Part shown: piece by piece, positions 28,863 to 37,526 of the stretch
How the letters are laid out: every line of letters begins with the position of its first letter
Numbering within the stretch: position 1 is the first letter of the stretch
DNA from: Candidatus Sumerlaeota bacterium
GTDB taxonomy: Bacteria; Sumerlaeota; Sumerlaeia; SLMS01; JAHLLQ01
Length of the DNA stretch: 64,000 bases
Assembly (NCBI GenBank): GCA_030156535.1
Contig: JASGMJ010000003.1
Coordinates: 142,772-206,771 of the forward strand
Direction of reading: 5' to 3'
Notes under the pieces: generated by a model
What the model was told of the DNA's origin: nothing
Seen by the model: the letters and a program-made list of their open reading frames with translations, nothing else
The model's database searches: none
Translations under genes and position numbers: made by a program

Positions 28863-30149
28863 ATGCGCAACCGACTCATTCTTCTGGCATTCCTGATCGC
28901 GGTTGCGATTCGGAGTTCCTTTGCCGCGGAGGCAACGGTTCCACTGGCCAGTGGCATTGCGATGGACCAGGCGGGCGCGGATCTGCGCCGCGCGCTCACC
29001 GCATGGGAGTACGCCAGCGCCCATCTCCCCCCGCAGAAGTGGGCCGTCGCCACGCTGCGCGAGAACCAGAGCACGACGGTCTGCACCGACGTTTTCCTCC
29101 TCCTGCAAGAGGCGGATGCGACGGGTGCGCGCCTGATGGTGGTGGAACCGGCCGGGCCGATGCAGGCCACGTTTCTTCCCGGCGACGAGCGGCGGATGGG
29201 ACCGCTGTTCGCCATTCTGCTTCCGCGCTCAGTATCGCGCGGAGGAGCCGAGTTTCTCGTCAAGGCTGCCGAGCCCGCCCCCGTTTTGATGGAGGGCGGC
29301 GGTGCCGCCACGAGTCCTTCGCGCATCCAGGGCTTTGACTCTCCCCCCGCCCTGCGCGTGGAAAGCACCGACGGGCGCGCCGTGAGTTTCGCCGAGGCGT
29401 TCCTCTATCACTACAACAGCGGCGAGTCGGCGGAGAACGCCGCGCGTCTGGCGTGGGAAGCCGTGCCGCCGCGTTCGCGTCTCGATACGGGGACGGCGGA
29501 CCTGGCGCTGCCCACGCGCCCCGAGCCGATTCGCATCGACGGCTATGCGGTGCAGGAGGCGGAACCGGCCTCGGCCGCGCTCGTCACGTTGCGTCTGGTG
29601 CGCGGCGAGGCGGCGGCGCTGCGTTCGCTCTCCGGCAGCATGGCGTACGACAGCGCGGGCACCTCGCCCAACGATCCGCGCTGGCGCGCCACCACGGGCG
29701 CCGGAGGCGGCACGGTGTCCGTCGGCTCGCCGGGTGATCGCTTTCGCGGCACGCTGAACGCGATGGAGCGCAGCGGGGAACTCAACGTCGAGAACGAGAG
29801 CTTCATCCGCGTGCAGTTGGGTGGTCGTTCGTCCTTCCGGTTCGACGGCCCCAATGGCGGCGTGAACGGCTATGTGCGCGCCCGCGCCGTCGGCCGCAAT
29901 CAGGTGGAAGTGACCATCGACCAGGAGGGGGGCGACTGGTCCTTCCTTGGCGCCGTCGCAACAACGTTGCGCTTCCGCCCCGGGCAGACTCTGACCGTGG
30001 CGCAAAGCACGACGAGCCGCACGTCGTCGAGCAGCAGTGGCACGCCGATCCTCAGCCAGATTCCCTACGCCGGACCGGCCTTCGGCTCGTCCTCGTCGTC
30101 GCGCCAGAGTTCCAACTACGCGCTCTATGCAACGGTGGATGTGGAGTAA
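28863..30149 (+). CDS. Secreted protein with secretin-like C-terminal features
   Basis: A 428-aa exported protein (signal peptide about 1-21, LLAFLIAVAIRSSFA). No family is certain. The C-terminal 180 residues are beta-rich, alternating and Ser/Gly/Arg-rich (SLSGSMAYDSAG, NESFIRVQLGGRSSFRF, GYVRARAVGRNQVEVTIDQ). The end reads GTPILSQIPYAGPAFGSSSSSRQSS then YALYATVDVE. This resembles the secretin barrel end 'P.L..IP..G.LF....' followed by a final beta strand. The usual secretin N domains are absent. It could be an unusual outer-membrane channel or a pseudopilin-system partner; a GspE-type gene sits at 2.5 kb. Start ATG follows AAGGAG. Confidence 0.6.
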   Translation: MRNRLILLAFLIAVAIRSSFAAEATVPLASGIAMDQAGADLRRALTAWEYASAHLPPQKWAVATLRENQSTTVCTDVFLLLQEADATGARLMVVEPAGPMQATFLPGDERRMGPLFAILLPRSVSRGGAEFLVKAAEPAPVLMEGGGAATSPSRIQGFDSPPALRVESTDGRAVSFAEAFLYHYNSGESAENAARLAWEAVPPRSRLDTGTADLALPTRPEPIRIDGYAVQEAEPASAALVTLRLVRGEAAALRSLSGSMAYDSAGTSPNDPRWRATTGAGGGTVSVGSPGDRFRGTLNAMERSGELNVENESFIRVQLGGRSSFRFDGPNGGVNGYVRARAVGRNQVEVTIDQEGGDWSFLGAVATTLRFRPGQTLTVAQSTTSRTSSSSSGTPILSQIPYAGPAFGSSSSSRQSSNYALYATVDVE

Positions 30150-30232
30150 CAGTCATAGCGTTCGGGGAAAAATCGTAGTCATTATCCACGGGAAGCAGCC
30201 CGCCGTAAGCAAGGAACCGTTCGGCCCGCAAT

Positions 30233-30472
30233 GGCCCCAACGGGGCCAAATCCCATAGCCCAGGGCAAGCGCTGCAGGCGCGCCGCCCTGGGTCCAGTCA
30301 GCAATAGAAACCGCGCCCTGAAAGCGGCGCGATCCAAGGTCTTCGAGGATACAGGTCAGGCCATGAGTTCTGATCGCACCACCTTCGGGGTGCGGGGTGA
30401 AACACGATGCCTCCCCAGGGCGGCGCGCCTTGCGGCGCTTGCCCTGGGCTTTGTGATCCAGCCTCTTCGAGG
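30233..30472. repeat. Intergenic palindromic repeat cluster (30150-30555 holds no gene)
   Basis: The stretch between two genes holds nested repeats. GGCCCC/GGGGCC forms a hairpin at 30233-30247. A 36-nt unit at 30257-30292, itself a hairpin closed by CCCAGGGC/GCCCTGGG, recurs inverted at 30414-30450 with about two differences. A shorter unit, GATCCAnnnTCTTCGAGG, occurs at 30331-30348 and 30455-30472 in the same orientation. Open frames across it look like translations of repeat DNA. Similar dispersed repeats are frequent in Planctomycetes-like genomes (recalled, not checked). Confidence 0.75.
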
Positions 30473-30555
30473 CAGTACCGCGCCCCTTCGGCCATCACGC
30501 ACTTACTTGAACATTCTCGGGACGCGCTTCCGGCCATGATTCATCCAAGAAAGCT

Positions 30556-31707
30556 CTACCGCCGCCAGCGGCCCCGCCCGTCGGGCTTAAGGCCTTTGGC
30601 GCGAAGAGCAGTCTCATACATCTCGAGTGTGCGGTCCACGAGGCGTTGCTGCTCGTATTCCTTCACGTCCTCCAGATTGTTGAGGCGCATCGTCTGGCGC
30701 AGCGCTGCATCATCGCCGACGGCGATGCAGTTGGCCGCGAGGCCGTCGAGGTCGGACGAGTGGCACGTGAAGCCGTTGCGGCCGTTGCGGACGATCTCCT
30801 TGTTGCCCCCCGCGTCGGAGGAGATGATCGGCAGACCCGCCGCCATGGCTTCGAGCAGCGCGTTGGAAAAACCTTCGACGAGCGAGGGGAGCAGAAAGAC
30901 GTCGGCGCCGTTGAGCAGTTCGGGGATATCGTGGCGGTCGTCGGCCATGATGCAGCGGTCGCCGAGTTCGAGTTCGGCGTGACGCTTCTCCAGGTCCTCG
31001 CGCAGTTCGCCGCCGCCCGCCATCAGCAGGCGCGCGTTGGGAAGGCGATCGACCACCTGGCGAAACGCCGTCATCATCACCTTCTGGTTCTTCAGTTTTG
31101 TCAGCCGCCCGACGTGCAGGAAGACCACGGCGTCATCGGGCCAGCCGAACTCGTCGAGAAGACGGCGGCGGCAGGCGTCGTGGTCGAAGCCCTGAAACTT
31201 CGCGATCTCGATTCCGTTGTAGAGCACGCGGATGTTGGACGGCGCCCACGGCTCCAGTGACTCGCGGATGTCGCCGGCGACGGCCTGCGAGACGGCGAGC
31301 ATGGACGCACGAAAGCGGCACAGCACGCGGTCGATGCGCTTCCACGTTTTGCGCCGGTAGGTGCGCAGCGAGTGAATCTGGCCGAAGATCGCGGGAACGC
31401 GCGCCAGCACGGCCGCCGTCGTGGCCGGTGTGTTCTGGCGAAACAGGTGGGAATGCACGACGTCGGGCTTTTCCGCGCGCAGGAACTTCGCCAGCCGCCA
31501 GATGCCGCCGAGGTCGTCGTAATGATGCACGGGGAGGTGAACGACCTTCACGCCGGCCTCGCGCACCATCGGCGCGTTCATGCCTTCGCTCTCGATGCAG
31601 ACAATGGTCACATCGTGGCCGCGCCGGGCCAGTTCGCACGCCACCCAGGAGAGCCGGATTTGAACGCCGCCTTTGCGCAGCTCGTTGATGACGCGCACGA
31701 TCTTCAT
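30556..31707 (-). CDS. GT4-family glycosyltransferase
   Basis: A 383-aa cytoplasmic GT-B glycosyltransferase. The N-terminal acceptor half shows VINELRKGGVQIRLSWVACELARRGHDVTIV and DVVHSHLFRQN. The donor half shows VLYNGIEIAKF, FLHVGRLTKLKNQ (the VGRL..KN motif) and the E-x7-E segment PSLVEGFSNALLEAMAAGLPIISSDAGG near 285-310. This is the retaining GT4 pattern, seen in polysaccharide and lipid glycosylation. Sugar and acceptor cannot be read. The next gene in the same direction (31796-32485) is upstream with an 88-bp gap; co-transcription is possible. Confidence 0.9.
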   Translation of the reverse strand: MKIVRVINELRKGGVQIRLSWVACELARRGHDVTIVCIESEGMNAPMVREAGVKVVHLPVHHYDDLGGIWRLAKFLRAEKPDVVHSHLFRQNTPATTAAVLARVPAIFGQIHSLRTYRRKTWKRIDRVLCRFRASMLAVSQAVAGDIRESLEPWAPSNIRVLYNGIEIAKFQGFDHDACRRRLLDEFGWPDDAVVFLHVGRLTKLKNQKVMMTAFRQVVDRLPNARLLMAGGGELREDLEKRHAELELGDRCIMADDRHDIPELLNGADVFLLPSLVEGFSNALLEAMAAGLPIISSDAGGNKEIVRNGRNGFTCHSSDLDGLAANCIAVGDDAALRQTMRLNNLEDVKEYEQQRLVDRTLEMYETALRAKGLKPDGRGRWRR

Positions 31708-31795
31708 GGGGGTGAAGGGGCGCGGAAGCCGGCGTGACGGTCAACAGGACTTTGGGGGGAACCGCGAAGACTGCACCACGAGCAACGCCTCTCCC

Positions 31796-32485
31796 TCACG
31801 CATCGAATTCGGTGGCGTGCGTCCCGGGCAGGAAACCGTTGGTGGCTTCGCTCAGCAGGTAGTCGCGGTTTGCCTCGATTTCGCAGACGGCGGTAAGGCG
31901 TTCTTCCTCGGAATACTCGCTGGCGATCTTCTGGTAGTAGCGGCGTGCCTGAAGCGCGATGATCCCGGGATCGGGCTCCGCCTCGTCGGCAATCCAGGAG
32001 AGCAGCGCCATTGCGAGGTCGCGCCTGCCGAGCAGCTCGTTGGTCAGCACGGCGAGATTGAACACCGAGGCAAGGTACTGCTGGGCGTTGCCTTCCTCGT
32101 CGGCGGCGCTTTGCAGCAGGCCGACCGCATAGCGTTGGGCCCGGTTCCCCTCGCGGTGCAGGAGAATTGCGATCTCAACGAACTTGGTGGTGGCAAAGTT
32201 GCGAATCCAGACGGGAACGTCGTTGTCCGCCACGACATTGAGAGCGCGTTCAATGTGCGCGATGGCGTCGTCGGCCTGGCCGCACAGGGCGTTCATGGAG
32301 GCAAGATGGGCCTCGCAAATGACCAAGGGGGCCTTGTCGTGCAGCTCGCCCGCAAGGTCCACGGCGGCATACATTTTGGGGAGCGCGGGGGCGATGTCCG
32401 GCGTGTTGGATTGCGAGAAGATCGATGCCGCTTCCCGCATCAACCGGCTGATGGCCTGGCGCTTTGCGGATTCGTGATCGGTCAT
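31796..32485 (-). CDS. Hypothetical helical-repeat (TPR-like) protein
   Basis: This 229-aa product is predicted helical throughout, with paired helices of TPR-like size (AALPKMYAAVDLAGELHD, APLVICEAHLASMNALCGQADDAIAHIERAL, RRDLAMALLSWIADEAEPDPGIIALQARRYYQKI). There is no signal peptide and no catalytic motif. The name is a structural guess only; no family is recognised. The ATG at 32485 is the first start in an otherwise unremarkable frame. It may be co-transcribed with the downstream GT4 gene. Confidence 0.55.
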   Translation of the reverse strand: MTDHESAKRQAISRLMREAASIFSQSNTPDIAPALPKMYAAVDLAGELHDKAPLVICEAHLASMNALCGQADDAIAHIERALNVVADNDVPVWIRNFATTKFVEIAILLHREGNRAQRYAVGLLQSAADEEGNAQQYLASVFNLAVLTNELLGRRDLAMALLSWIADEAEPDPGIIALQARRYYQKIASEYSEEERLTAVCEIEANRDYLLSEATNGFLPGTHATEFDA

Positions 32486-32861
32486 GTTTCTTCACCTCTC
32501 CCCTCAAGACGAAGCACCAAGTGTTCCAACTGATGTGCCTGCCTTCCGATCCCGTTCATCAAAGGGATTCTGACGCATTGTGGGCTGCACTGTCAAATCG
32601 TATCGAACACGGATGCGCCAAGCTTACAGGGACGAAACGGATAGCAGGGATGGCGCGGTCATCCGGAGGTTGGACAGGACGAGGGCAACGCCGTATGTCA
32701 TGTCTTGATCGCAGCCTTGCACCCGCCAAACTGACAACTGGGAACCCACAACATCTCCCGGAAACATTGTCTGGTAAATTGCTCTTTCTCCTCCGGCGGG
32801 ATTGACGCGCTTGGGGCTGGTGCCAACGATGGCGGCGTTACCGTCAAGGAAAGGGAGAGCA
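32486..32861. other. Divergent intergenic region, no gene seen
   Basis: A 376-bp region between two divergent genes. It is less GC-rich than the genes and must contain both promoters. I see no tRNA, strong hairpin or operator; small open frames in it lack start signals. Confidence 0.45.
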
Positions 32862-34061
32862 ATGGGCTCCCGGCGCACACAAACCGATCAGGGTAAGCAG
32901 GTTCCCCGTGTCCTGATTCTGTGTGCGGTGGACTTCACGGTTCGCCGTTTTCTTGCGCCCTTGGCAGAGATGCTGACGGCATCGGGGTGCGACGTGCGCG
33001 TGGCCTGCACGCCGGGGGATTACTGGGCGTCGCTGTGCGACGACGGGCTCCAGATGGTGCGCCTTCCCGTGGCGCGCAGTTGGAACGTGCTGAGTCACTT
33101 GCTGACGGCCGTGCGCCTGTTCTTCTACCTGCGGCGCGAGAAGATCGACGTGCTGCACGTTCACACCCCGATTGCGGGACTGATCGGGCGCATCGTTGGG
33201 CGGCTGGCCGGAGTTCCGGTGATTTTGTACACCGCACACGGGTTCTACTTTCACGAGCGCATGGGCTGGCTGGGCAGGCACTTTCACATCCTGCTGGAGA
33301 AGCTCGGCGCGAAGTTCCACGACCATCTCTTTCTTGTCAGCGAGGAGGACGCGGCGAGTGCGGAGGACCTGCGGATCGAGGCCCCCGTGCGCACGACGGT
33401 CATCCGCAACGGCGTGAACGCGCAGACGTTCATGCCGGAGTTGCTTGCCGCCTCGCGCCCGCGGGTTCGCGAGGAACTCGGGATTCCCGGAGACGCGCCG
33501 GTGGTCATCATGGTGGGACGCCTGACGAAGGAGAAGGGACCGATCGATCTCCTGAGGGCGGCGCGGCGGGTGCTCAGGCATCATCCGGGCACGCACTTCG
33601 TTCTGGTGGGTGGGGCGCTGAGCAGCGAACGCGATCGCATCGCGCGGCGCATTGCGCGCATGGCGGACGGGGGAAAGCTGAAGGGGCACGTTCACCTGCT
33701 CGGATTCCGCGAGGACGTGCCCGAGTTGCTGGCGGCCAGCGATCTGTTCGTCCTGCCGTCGTGGCGCGAGGGACTCCCCGTTTCCGTGATTGAGGCGATG
33801 ATGGTGGGGCTGCCCGTTGTGGCGACGAACATCCGGGGATGCCGCGAGGCCGTGATGGATGGCACGACCGGGTTGCTCGTCGAGCCACGCGACGCACGCA
33901 ATCTGGCGGGCGCGATTTCGTACCTGCTGGGACATCCCGAGATTGCCCGGAGGCTTGGCTCGGGAGGGCGGCGCCGCGCCCAGGACATGTACGATCTCCC
34001 ACTTCATCTGGAAGTGCAGTGGGGGGTCTACAAGCGCCTGATGAGGGAGCATCTGGCGTGA
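32862..34061 (+). CDS. GT4-family glycosyltransferase
   Basis: A 399-aa GT-B enzyme that resembles capsule/lipopolysaccharide glycosyltransferases of the WbnK/EpsD type. Key segments: ILCAVDFTVRRFLAPLAEMLTASGCDV near the start, HVHTPIAGLIGRIVGRLAGVPVILYTAHGFYFHE near 105-135 (acceptor side), RNGVNAQTF, VIMVGRLTKEKGP (nucleotide-binding), and VLPSWREGLPVSVIEAMMVGLPVVAT with the E-x7-E pair. The ATG at 32862 follows AAGGGAGAG, so it is preferred over an earlier frame start. Its stop overlaps the GTG of the next gene by 4 bp, so the two are translationally coupled. Confidence 0.9.
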   Translation: MGSRRTQTDQGKQVPRVLILCAVDFTVRRFLAPLAEMLTASGCDVRVACTPGDYWASLCDDGLQMVRLPVARSWNVLSHLLTAVRLFFYLRREKIDVLHVHTPIAGLIGRIVGRLAGVPVILYTAHGFYFHERMGWLGRHFHILLEKLGAKFHDHLFLVSEEDAASAEDLRIEAPVRTTVIRNGVNAQTFMPELLAASRPRVREELGIPGDAPVVIMVGRLTKEKGPIDLLRAARRVLRHHPGTHFVLVGGALSSERDRIARRIARMADGGKLKGHVHLLGFREDVPELLAASDLFVLPSWREGLPVSVIEAMMVGLPVVATNIRGCREAVMDGTTGLLVEPRDARNLAGAISYLLGHPEIARRLGSGGRRRAQDMYDLPLHLEVQWGVYKRLMREHLA

Positions 34062-35068
34062 TCCTGACGTACTTCCCCGAGCGGATTCTTGTGCTGGGAG
34101 CCACGGGCTTCGTGGGCGAGCGCGTGTGCCGGCGCCTTCGCCGCGCGGGGGTGGAGGTCGTTGCACTGACGCGCACGCCGCACAGCCCGGTGGCCGAGGG
34201 GCTGCACCTGGCAGGATGCGAAATCGCCGAGGGCGATTGCACTCGCCGATGGACGTTGTGGCAGGCCATGGAGGGGTGCACGGCCGTCGTCTCCTGCGCG
34301 CACATTCGCTATGCCGAGGTTGTGCTTCAGGGGTGCAACCGCACCGGTATCGCGCGCCTGCTCTGCATGTCTTCCACCCGGCGGTTCTCGAAGGTGCGCG
34401 ACCACAGCGTGGAGGAATGCATCCGAGGCGAGTTCCTCCTCTCGCAAAGCGAACTCGAATACACCGTGGTGCGCCCGACGATGATCTACGGCTCCACGCG
34501 CGACCGGAACATTTATCCGATCATGCAATGGATGCGGCGCCGGCCGTGGTTCCCCGTGTTCGGGCCGGGTCTCGCATCCGTCCAGCCCGTCTTTGTCGAG
34601 GACGTCGTCACGGCGCTGATGGACGTGCTGCGGCGCCCCGATACGATCGGCAAGTCGTACACCCTGGCGGGGGCGGAACCGATGACGTGGAACGGGATGA
34701 TCGGGGAAATTGCCGCCGCGCTCGATCGCGAAGTCCGTATTCTGCATTTCCCGGTCTCTGTTGGGCTGGCGGGTGCAAAGTTGGGCGGGCGGCTTGCCGC
34801 GCGCAAGGGGCTGACGCGCGAGTCCATCCTGCGGATGCAGGAACCCAAGGAGTTCGACATCGCGGAGGCGCAGGAGACGCTGGGTTTTGCGCCCCGGCTG
34901 TTCCGCGTTGCCTTGCAGCAGATGGTCGTTGGCGAATCGGAAACCGACGCGATCTACGGGCCGCCCGGCGGCGATCGCTGGAGCGACACGCGCGTGAATC
35001 TCAAGCTCGGACTGACCGAAGCTGGCGCAGGTGCTTCACGTAGCCAATCGCCAGCCGAACCGGATTGA
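34058..35068 (+). CDS. NAD(P)-binding SDR-like protein (atypical nucleoside-sugar epimerase type)
   Basis: A 336-aa Rossmann-fold protein of the extended/atypical SDR group. The dinucleotide-binding motif GATGFVG is near residue 16, and then come AVVSCAHIRY and LCMSSTRRF. The strand TVVRPTMIYGSTRDRN near 137 replaces the usual YxxxK region. It also has QPVFVEDVVTALMDVL near 175 and GKSYTLAGAEPMTWNGMIGEI near 198. It lacks a clear Tyr-x3-Lys pair, so it may bind rather than epimerise, as in the UbiA-partner/NDUFA9 and CDC-like subfamilies. GTG start overlaps the previous stop (GTGA), with GAGGGA upstream. Probably acts with the preceding glycosyltransferase. Its end overlaps the convergent DUF362 gene by 68 bp. 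Confidence 0.75.
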   Translation: MILTYFPERILVLGATGFVGERVCRRLRRAGVEVVALTRTPHSPVAEGLHLAGCEIAEGDCTRRWTLWQAMEGCTAVVSCAHIRYAEVVLQGCNRTGIARLLCMSSTRRFSKVRDHSVEECIRGEFLLSQSELEYTVVRPTMIYGSTRDRNIYPIMQWMRRRPWFPVFGPGLASVQPVFVEDVVTALMDVLRRPDTIGKSYTLAGAEPMTWNGMIGEIAAALDREVRILHFPVSVGLAGAKLGGRLAARKGLTRESILRMQEPKEFDIAEAQETLGFAPRLFRVALQQMVVGESETDAIYGPPGGDRWSDTRVNLKLGLTEAGAGASRSQSPAEPD

Positions 35069-35954
35069 ACGTGATGGGCAGCAAATGCGCGCGCTCCCAT
35101 CCGGCCAGACGCAGCGCATCCAGCTCCGCGCCTGCCAGCTCGATGGCCGCCAGCTCCGTCTCGCCCCGCTTCATGTGACGTGCCGCCACCAGGTGCGGCA
35201 CCTCGTCGAAATCATAGCCCCACGCTTCGGCCAGCACGCGGTCGAGCGCCACGGGGTCTGTTCCCGCCAGAACCCAGCCCCACTCCCTCGGCGTTCCCCG
35301 CGTCGGCCCCATTCCCTCCATTGCCACGATGCCATCGGCCAGATGCAGCGACGCACCCGTGGCCCAGGCATTGTCCACCAACATCCGCCCAAACACATAG
35401 CGGCTGTTCTTCACCATGCAGTGCATCACGGCTTTCTTGCGGCCGGGGATGCAGCCAAACAGATTCTTCACCGCGCCGGTCAGCACCATCTGGCAGTGCG
35501 CCTTGGCTTTTGGAAGGTTGATGAGAACATCGGCGTCGAGGGCATCGCCGGAAACGCTGAGAGCCTTGAAGCAGCCGTTCTCCAACCCGCCGCGAACCTT
35601 GCGCACAGAGCCGAGTTCCACGACCCGCGCGCCAACGGCATCGAGCATCGGCTGGAGTCCCATCTTCGCGGCGGCGTTGGCGGCGCTGCCGAAGGCCGGC
35701 GAATCGCCGATGAGTACCTCGGACGCACCGGCATCGCGGACGAGGCGCGCGGCCTCGGCGATGAACACCGGGTGCGTCACTCCCCCCGTCGCCGGGTCCA
35801 TGGCGCGCACGAAGTTGGGCTTGAGCAGCACGCGGCTGCCGGACGGAACGAAGCGCTCCATCCCGCCGAGCGGTTCGAGTGCGCGCACGATGGCCGCGCG
35901 CACCGCTGCCGGGTCCCGGTAGTCCTGCTGGTGCGCAACGCCGATCAACGCCAT
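35001..35954 (-). CDS. DUF362 domain protein
   Basis: A 317-aa protein with the DUF362 domain: VLLKPNFVRAMDPATGGVTHPVFIAEAARLV near 45, GASEVLIGDSPAFG near 75, DVLINLPKAKAHCQMVLTGAVKNLFGCIPG near 140-170, LADGIVAMEGMGPTRG near 210 and GTDPVALDRVLAEAWGY near 233. In other proteins this domain may come with ferredoxin-like [4Fe-4S] motifs; here none is seen, so it is the plain form. Function of the family is not known. The start is ATG after GGGAAG-like sequence. The 3' end overlaps the SDR gene on the other strand. Confidence 0.82.
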   Translation of the reverse strand: MALIGVAHQQDYRDPAAVRAAIVRALEPLGGMERFVPSGSRVLLKPNFVRAMDPATGGVTHPVFIAEAARLVRDAGASEVLIGDSPAFGSAANAAAKMGLQPMLDAVGARVVELGSVRKVRGGLENGCFKALSVSGDALDADVLINLPKAKAHCQMVLTGAVKNLFGCIPGRKKAVMHCMVKNSRYVFGRMLVDNAWATGASLHLADGIVAMEGMGPTRGTPREWGWVLAGTDPVALDRVLAEAWGYDFDEVPHLVAARHMKRGETELAAIELAGAELDALRLAGWERAHLLPITFNPVRLAIGYVKHLRQLRSVRA

Positions 35955-36092
35955 GGGGAAGAGCCTCTGGGGGGAAGAACGCCACACTGTGTCCGGATTC
36001 GCAACGGAAAGGGGGGCAAGCAAGGTGGCTTGGGCATCCGGGCAACGCCATGGAAGGCACGCCACGCGCGTTCATGGGCCCTTGGCCGCCTC

Positions 36093-37334
36093 TCAACCTG
36101 GCATGGTCGGCGCCACGGCGGCCATTCTCGGTGCCTTTTCCCGCACGCGCACGGCCACTTCAGCGCCCGGTGCCCTCAGCGTCAGAAACACGAGCTCCGG
36201 CGGGCAGAGCAGGCGTCCCCCGCCGCGATAGTTTCCGCTGTCCGACGTCCCCAGGCCACGCGACACGCACAGAACGCCGTCGGGCGGCAGATCGAAGACG
36301 CCCTGCACATAGCGATGGCCGAGGCGGCTGGGGACGACGACGGGGCCGATGAAGGGGAGGCAGTACTGCCCGCCGTGGTTGTGCCCGCTCAGGATCAGAC
36401 TGGCCCCGAGGCGAGCTGCCTTGGGCGCATTGTCCGGCGTGTGGCTCAGCAGAATCACGGCATCGCCCGTCTTGTGTTCCAGCAGGTAGCGCCAGTCCGG
36501 GCGCTTGCGGTCCCACGGCGCATCGGTGCCCGCGAAGATCAGGCGGCGCCCCGCGCGTTCGAGAACCCAGCGCTCGCCCCCCATGAGGCGGATGCCGCGC
36601 CGCTGGCATTCGTCGCGAATTGTGGCCGGATCTGTCCAGTAATCATGATTGCCGAGAACGCACAGCGTCGCCAGTTCGCCCTTCATTTGCGCGTGATACG
36701 CCACCGAGCGCTTGATCAGGCGCGGGTGGTTGATGAAGTCGCCAGTGAAGACCACGATGTCGGCGCGGCGATGCATCACGAGTTGGGCGATGCGTTCGTA
36801 GACGGGGCGCTGGCCGAAGCGCGGATCGTAATGGAGGTCGGAAACCTGCGCGATGGTCAGGCCGTCAAACTCGGCGGCAAGACCGGGGACCTCGATGTCG
36901 CGTTCGACGACTTCGAGATCGTAGGTCGTTTCCAGTGGCCGCAGGAGGAAGGGGACGCGCCGGCCCGGCTTGGGGATGGACGGGATGACGATGCTCTGGC
37001 GCAGGAGGTGGCGCGAGCGCTGGGGCACTGCACGGTCGCACGCCCACAGCCAGCCGCGCCAAAGCCCGATCAGCCACAGCAACCCAAAGACGGCGAAGAT
37101 CGTCCGCGACGACGTCGTAATCGGAGTCCACCGCAGCGCGTTGGAGACCGGCTCGCTTCCCCAGAAAATCAGCAGCAGCGCCGTCGGCAGACCCACGATC
37201 AGCGCCAGCGAGATATCCTGCCACGTCTTCTTGCGTGGTCCGTCGTCCATCTCCAGCAGCACGCGGTTGAACAACTGGAGCCAGATATGGCCCAGGGCTG
37301 CCACAACGAGCAGGAAAGTTAGAACGGGTGGCAT
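36093..37334 (-). CDS. Membrane-anchored metallophosphoesterase (YkuE/YaeI-like)
   Basis: A 413-aa protein with three to four N-terminal membrane helices (LTFLLVVAALGHIWLQLF, ISLALIVGLPTALLLIFW, TIFAVFGLLWLIGLW). A calcineurin-like phosphoesterase domain follows on the far side. The two-metal motifs are all present: VSDLHYDP near 165, FTGDFINH near 195, LGNHDYW near 226, and LSHTPDNAPKAA plus LSGHNHGGQ near 285-315. The YkuE/YaeI relatives include the alternative UDP-2,3-diacylglucosamine hydrolase LpxG, so a role in lipid A is possible but unproven. Divergent from prmA. The frame stays open about 2.5 kb further upstream, but that part is antisense to prmA and GT87. Confidence 0.87.
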   Translation of the reverse strand: MPPVLTFLLVVAALGHIWLQLFNRVLLEMDDGPRKKTWQDISLALIVGLPTALLLIFWGSEPVSNALRWTPITTSSRTIFAVFGLLWLIGLWRGWLWACDRAVPQRSRHLLRQSIVIPSIPKPGRRVPFLLRPLETTYDLEVVERDIEVPGLAAEFDGLTIAQVSDLHYDPRFGQRPVYERIAQLVMHRRADIVVFTGDFINHPRLIKRSVAYHAQMKGELATLCVLGNHDYWTDPATIRDECQRRGIRLMGGERWVLERAGRRLIFAGTDAPWDRKRPDWRYLLEHKTGDAVILLSHTPDNAPKAARLGASLILSGHNHGGQYCLPFIGPVVVPSRLGHRYVQGVFDLPPDGVLCVSRGLGTSDSGNYRGGGRLLCPPELVFLTLRAPGAEVAVRVREKAPRMAAVAPTMPG

Positions 37335-37526
37335 GACAGGCGCCCCTCCCGAGGCGCTCCCGCAAACGACAGCAGGAACGATACCCGTTCGCGAGCGTGC
37401 TGCCGCACCCGGGCAGCGTCGAGGCAAACCAGCGGGGGAGAGAACCGGGGAAGACGTGCCCAACCGGGGGGGGCAGCCCGCCTTTCCGCTTGAGGGCACG
37501 GCGCTGCCGCGTGTCCCTCTCCGCCC

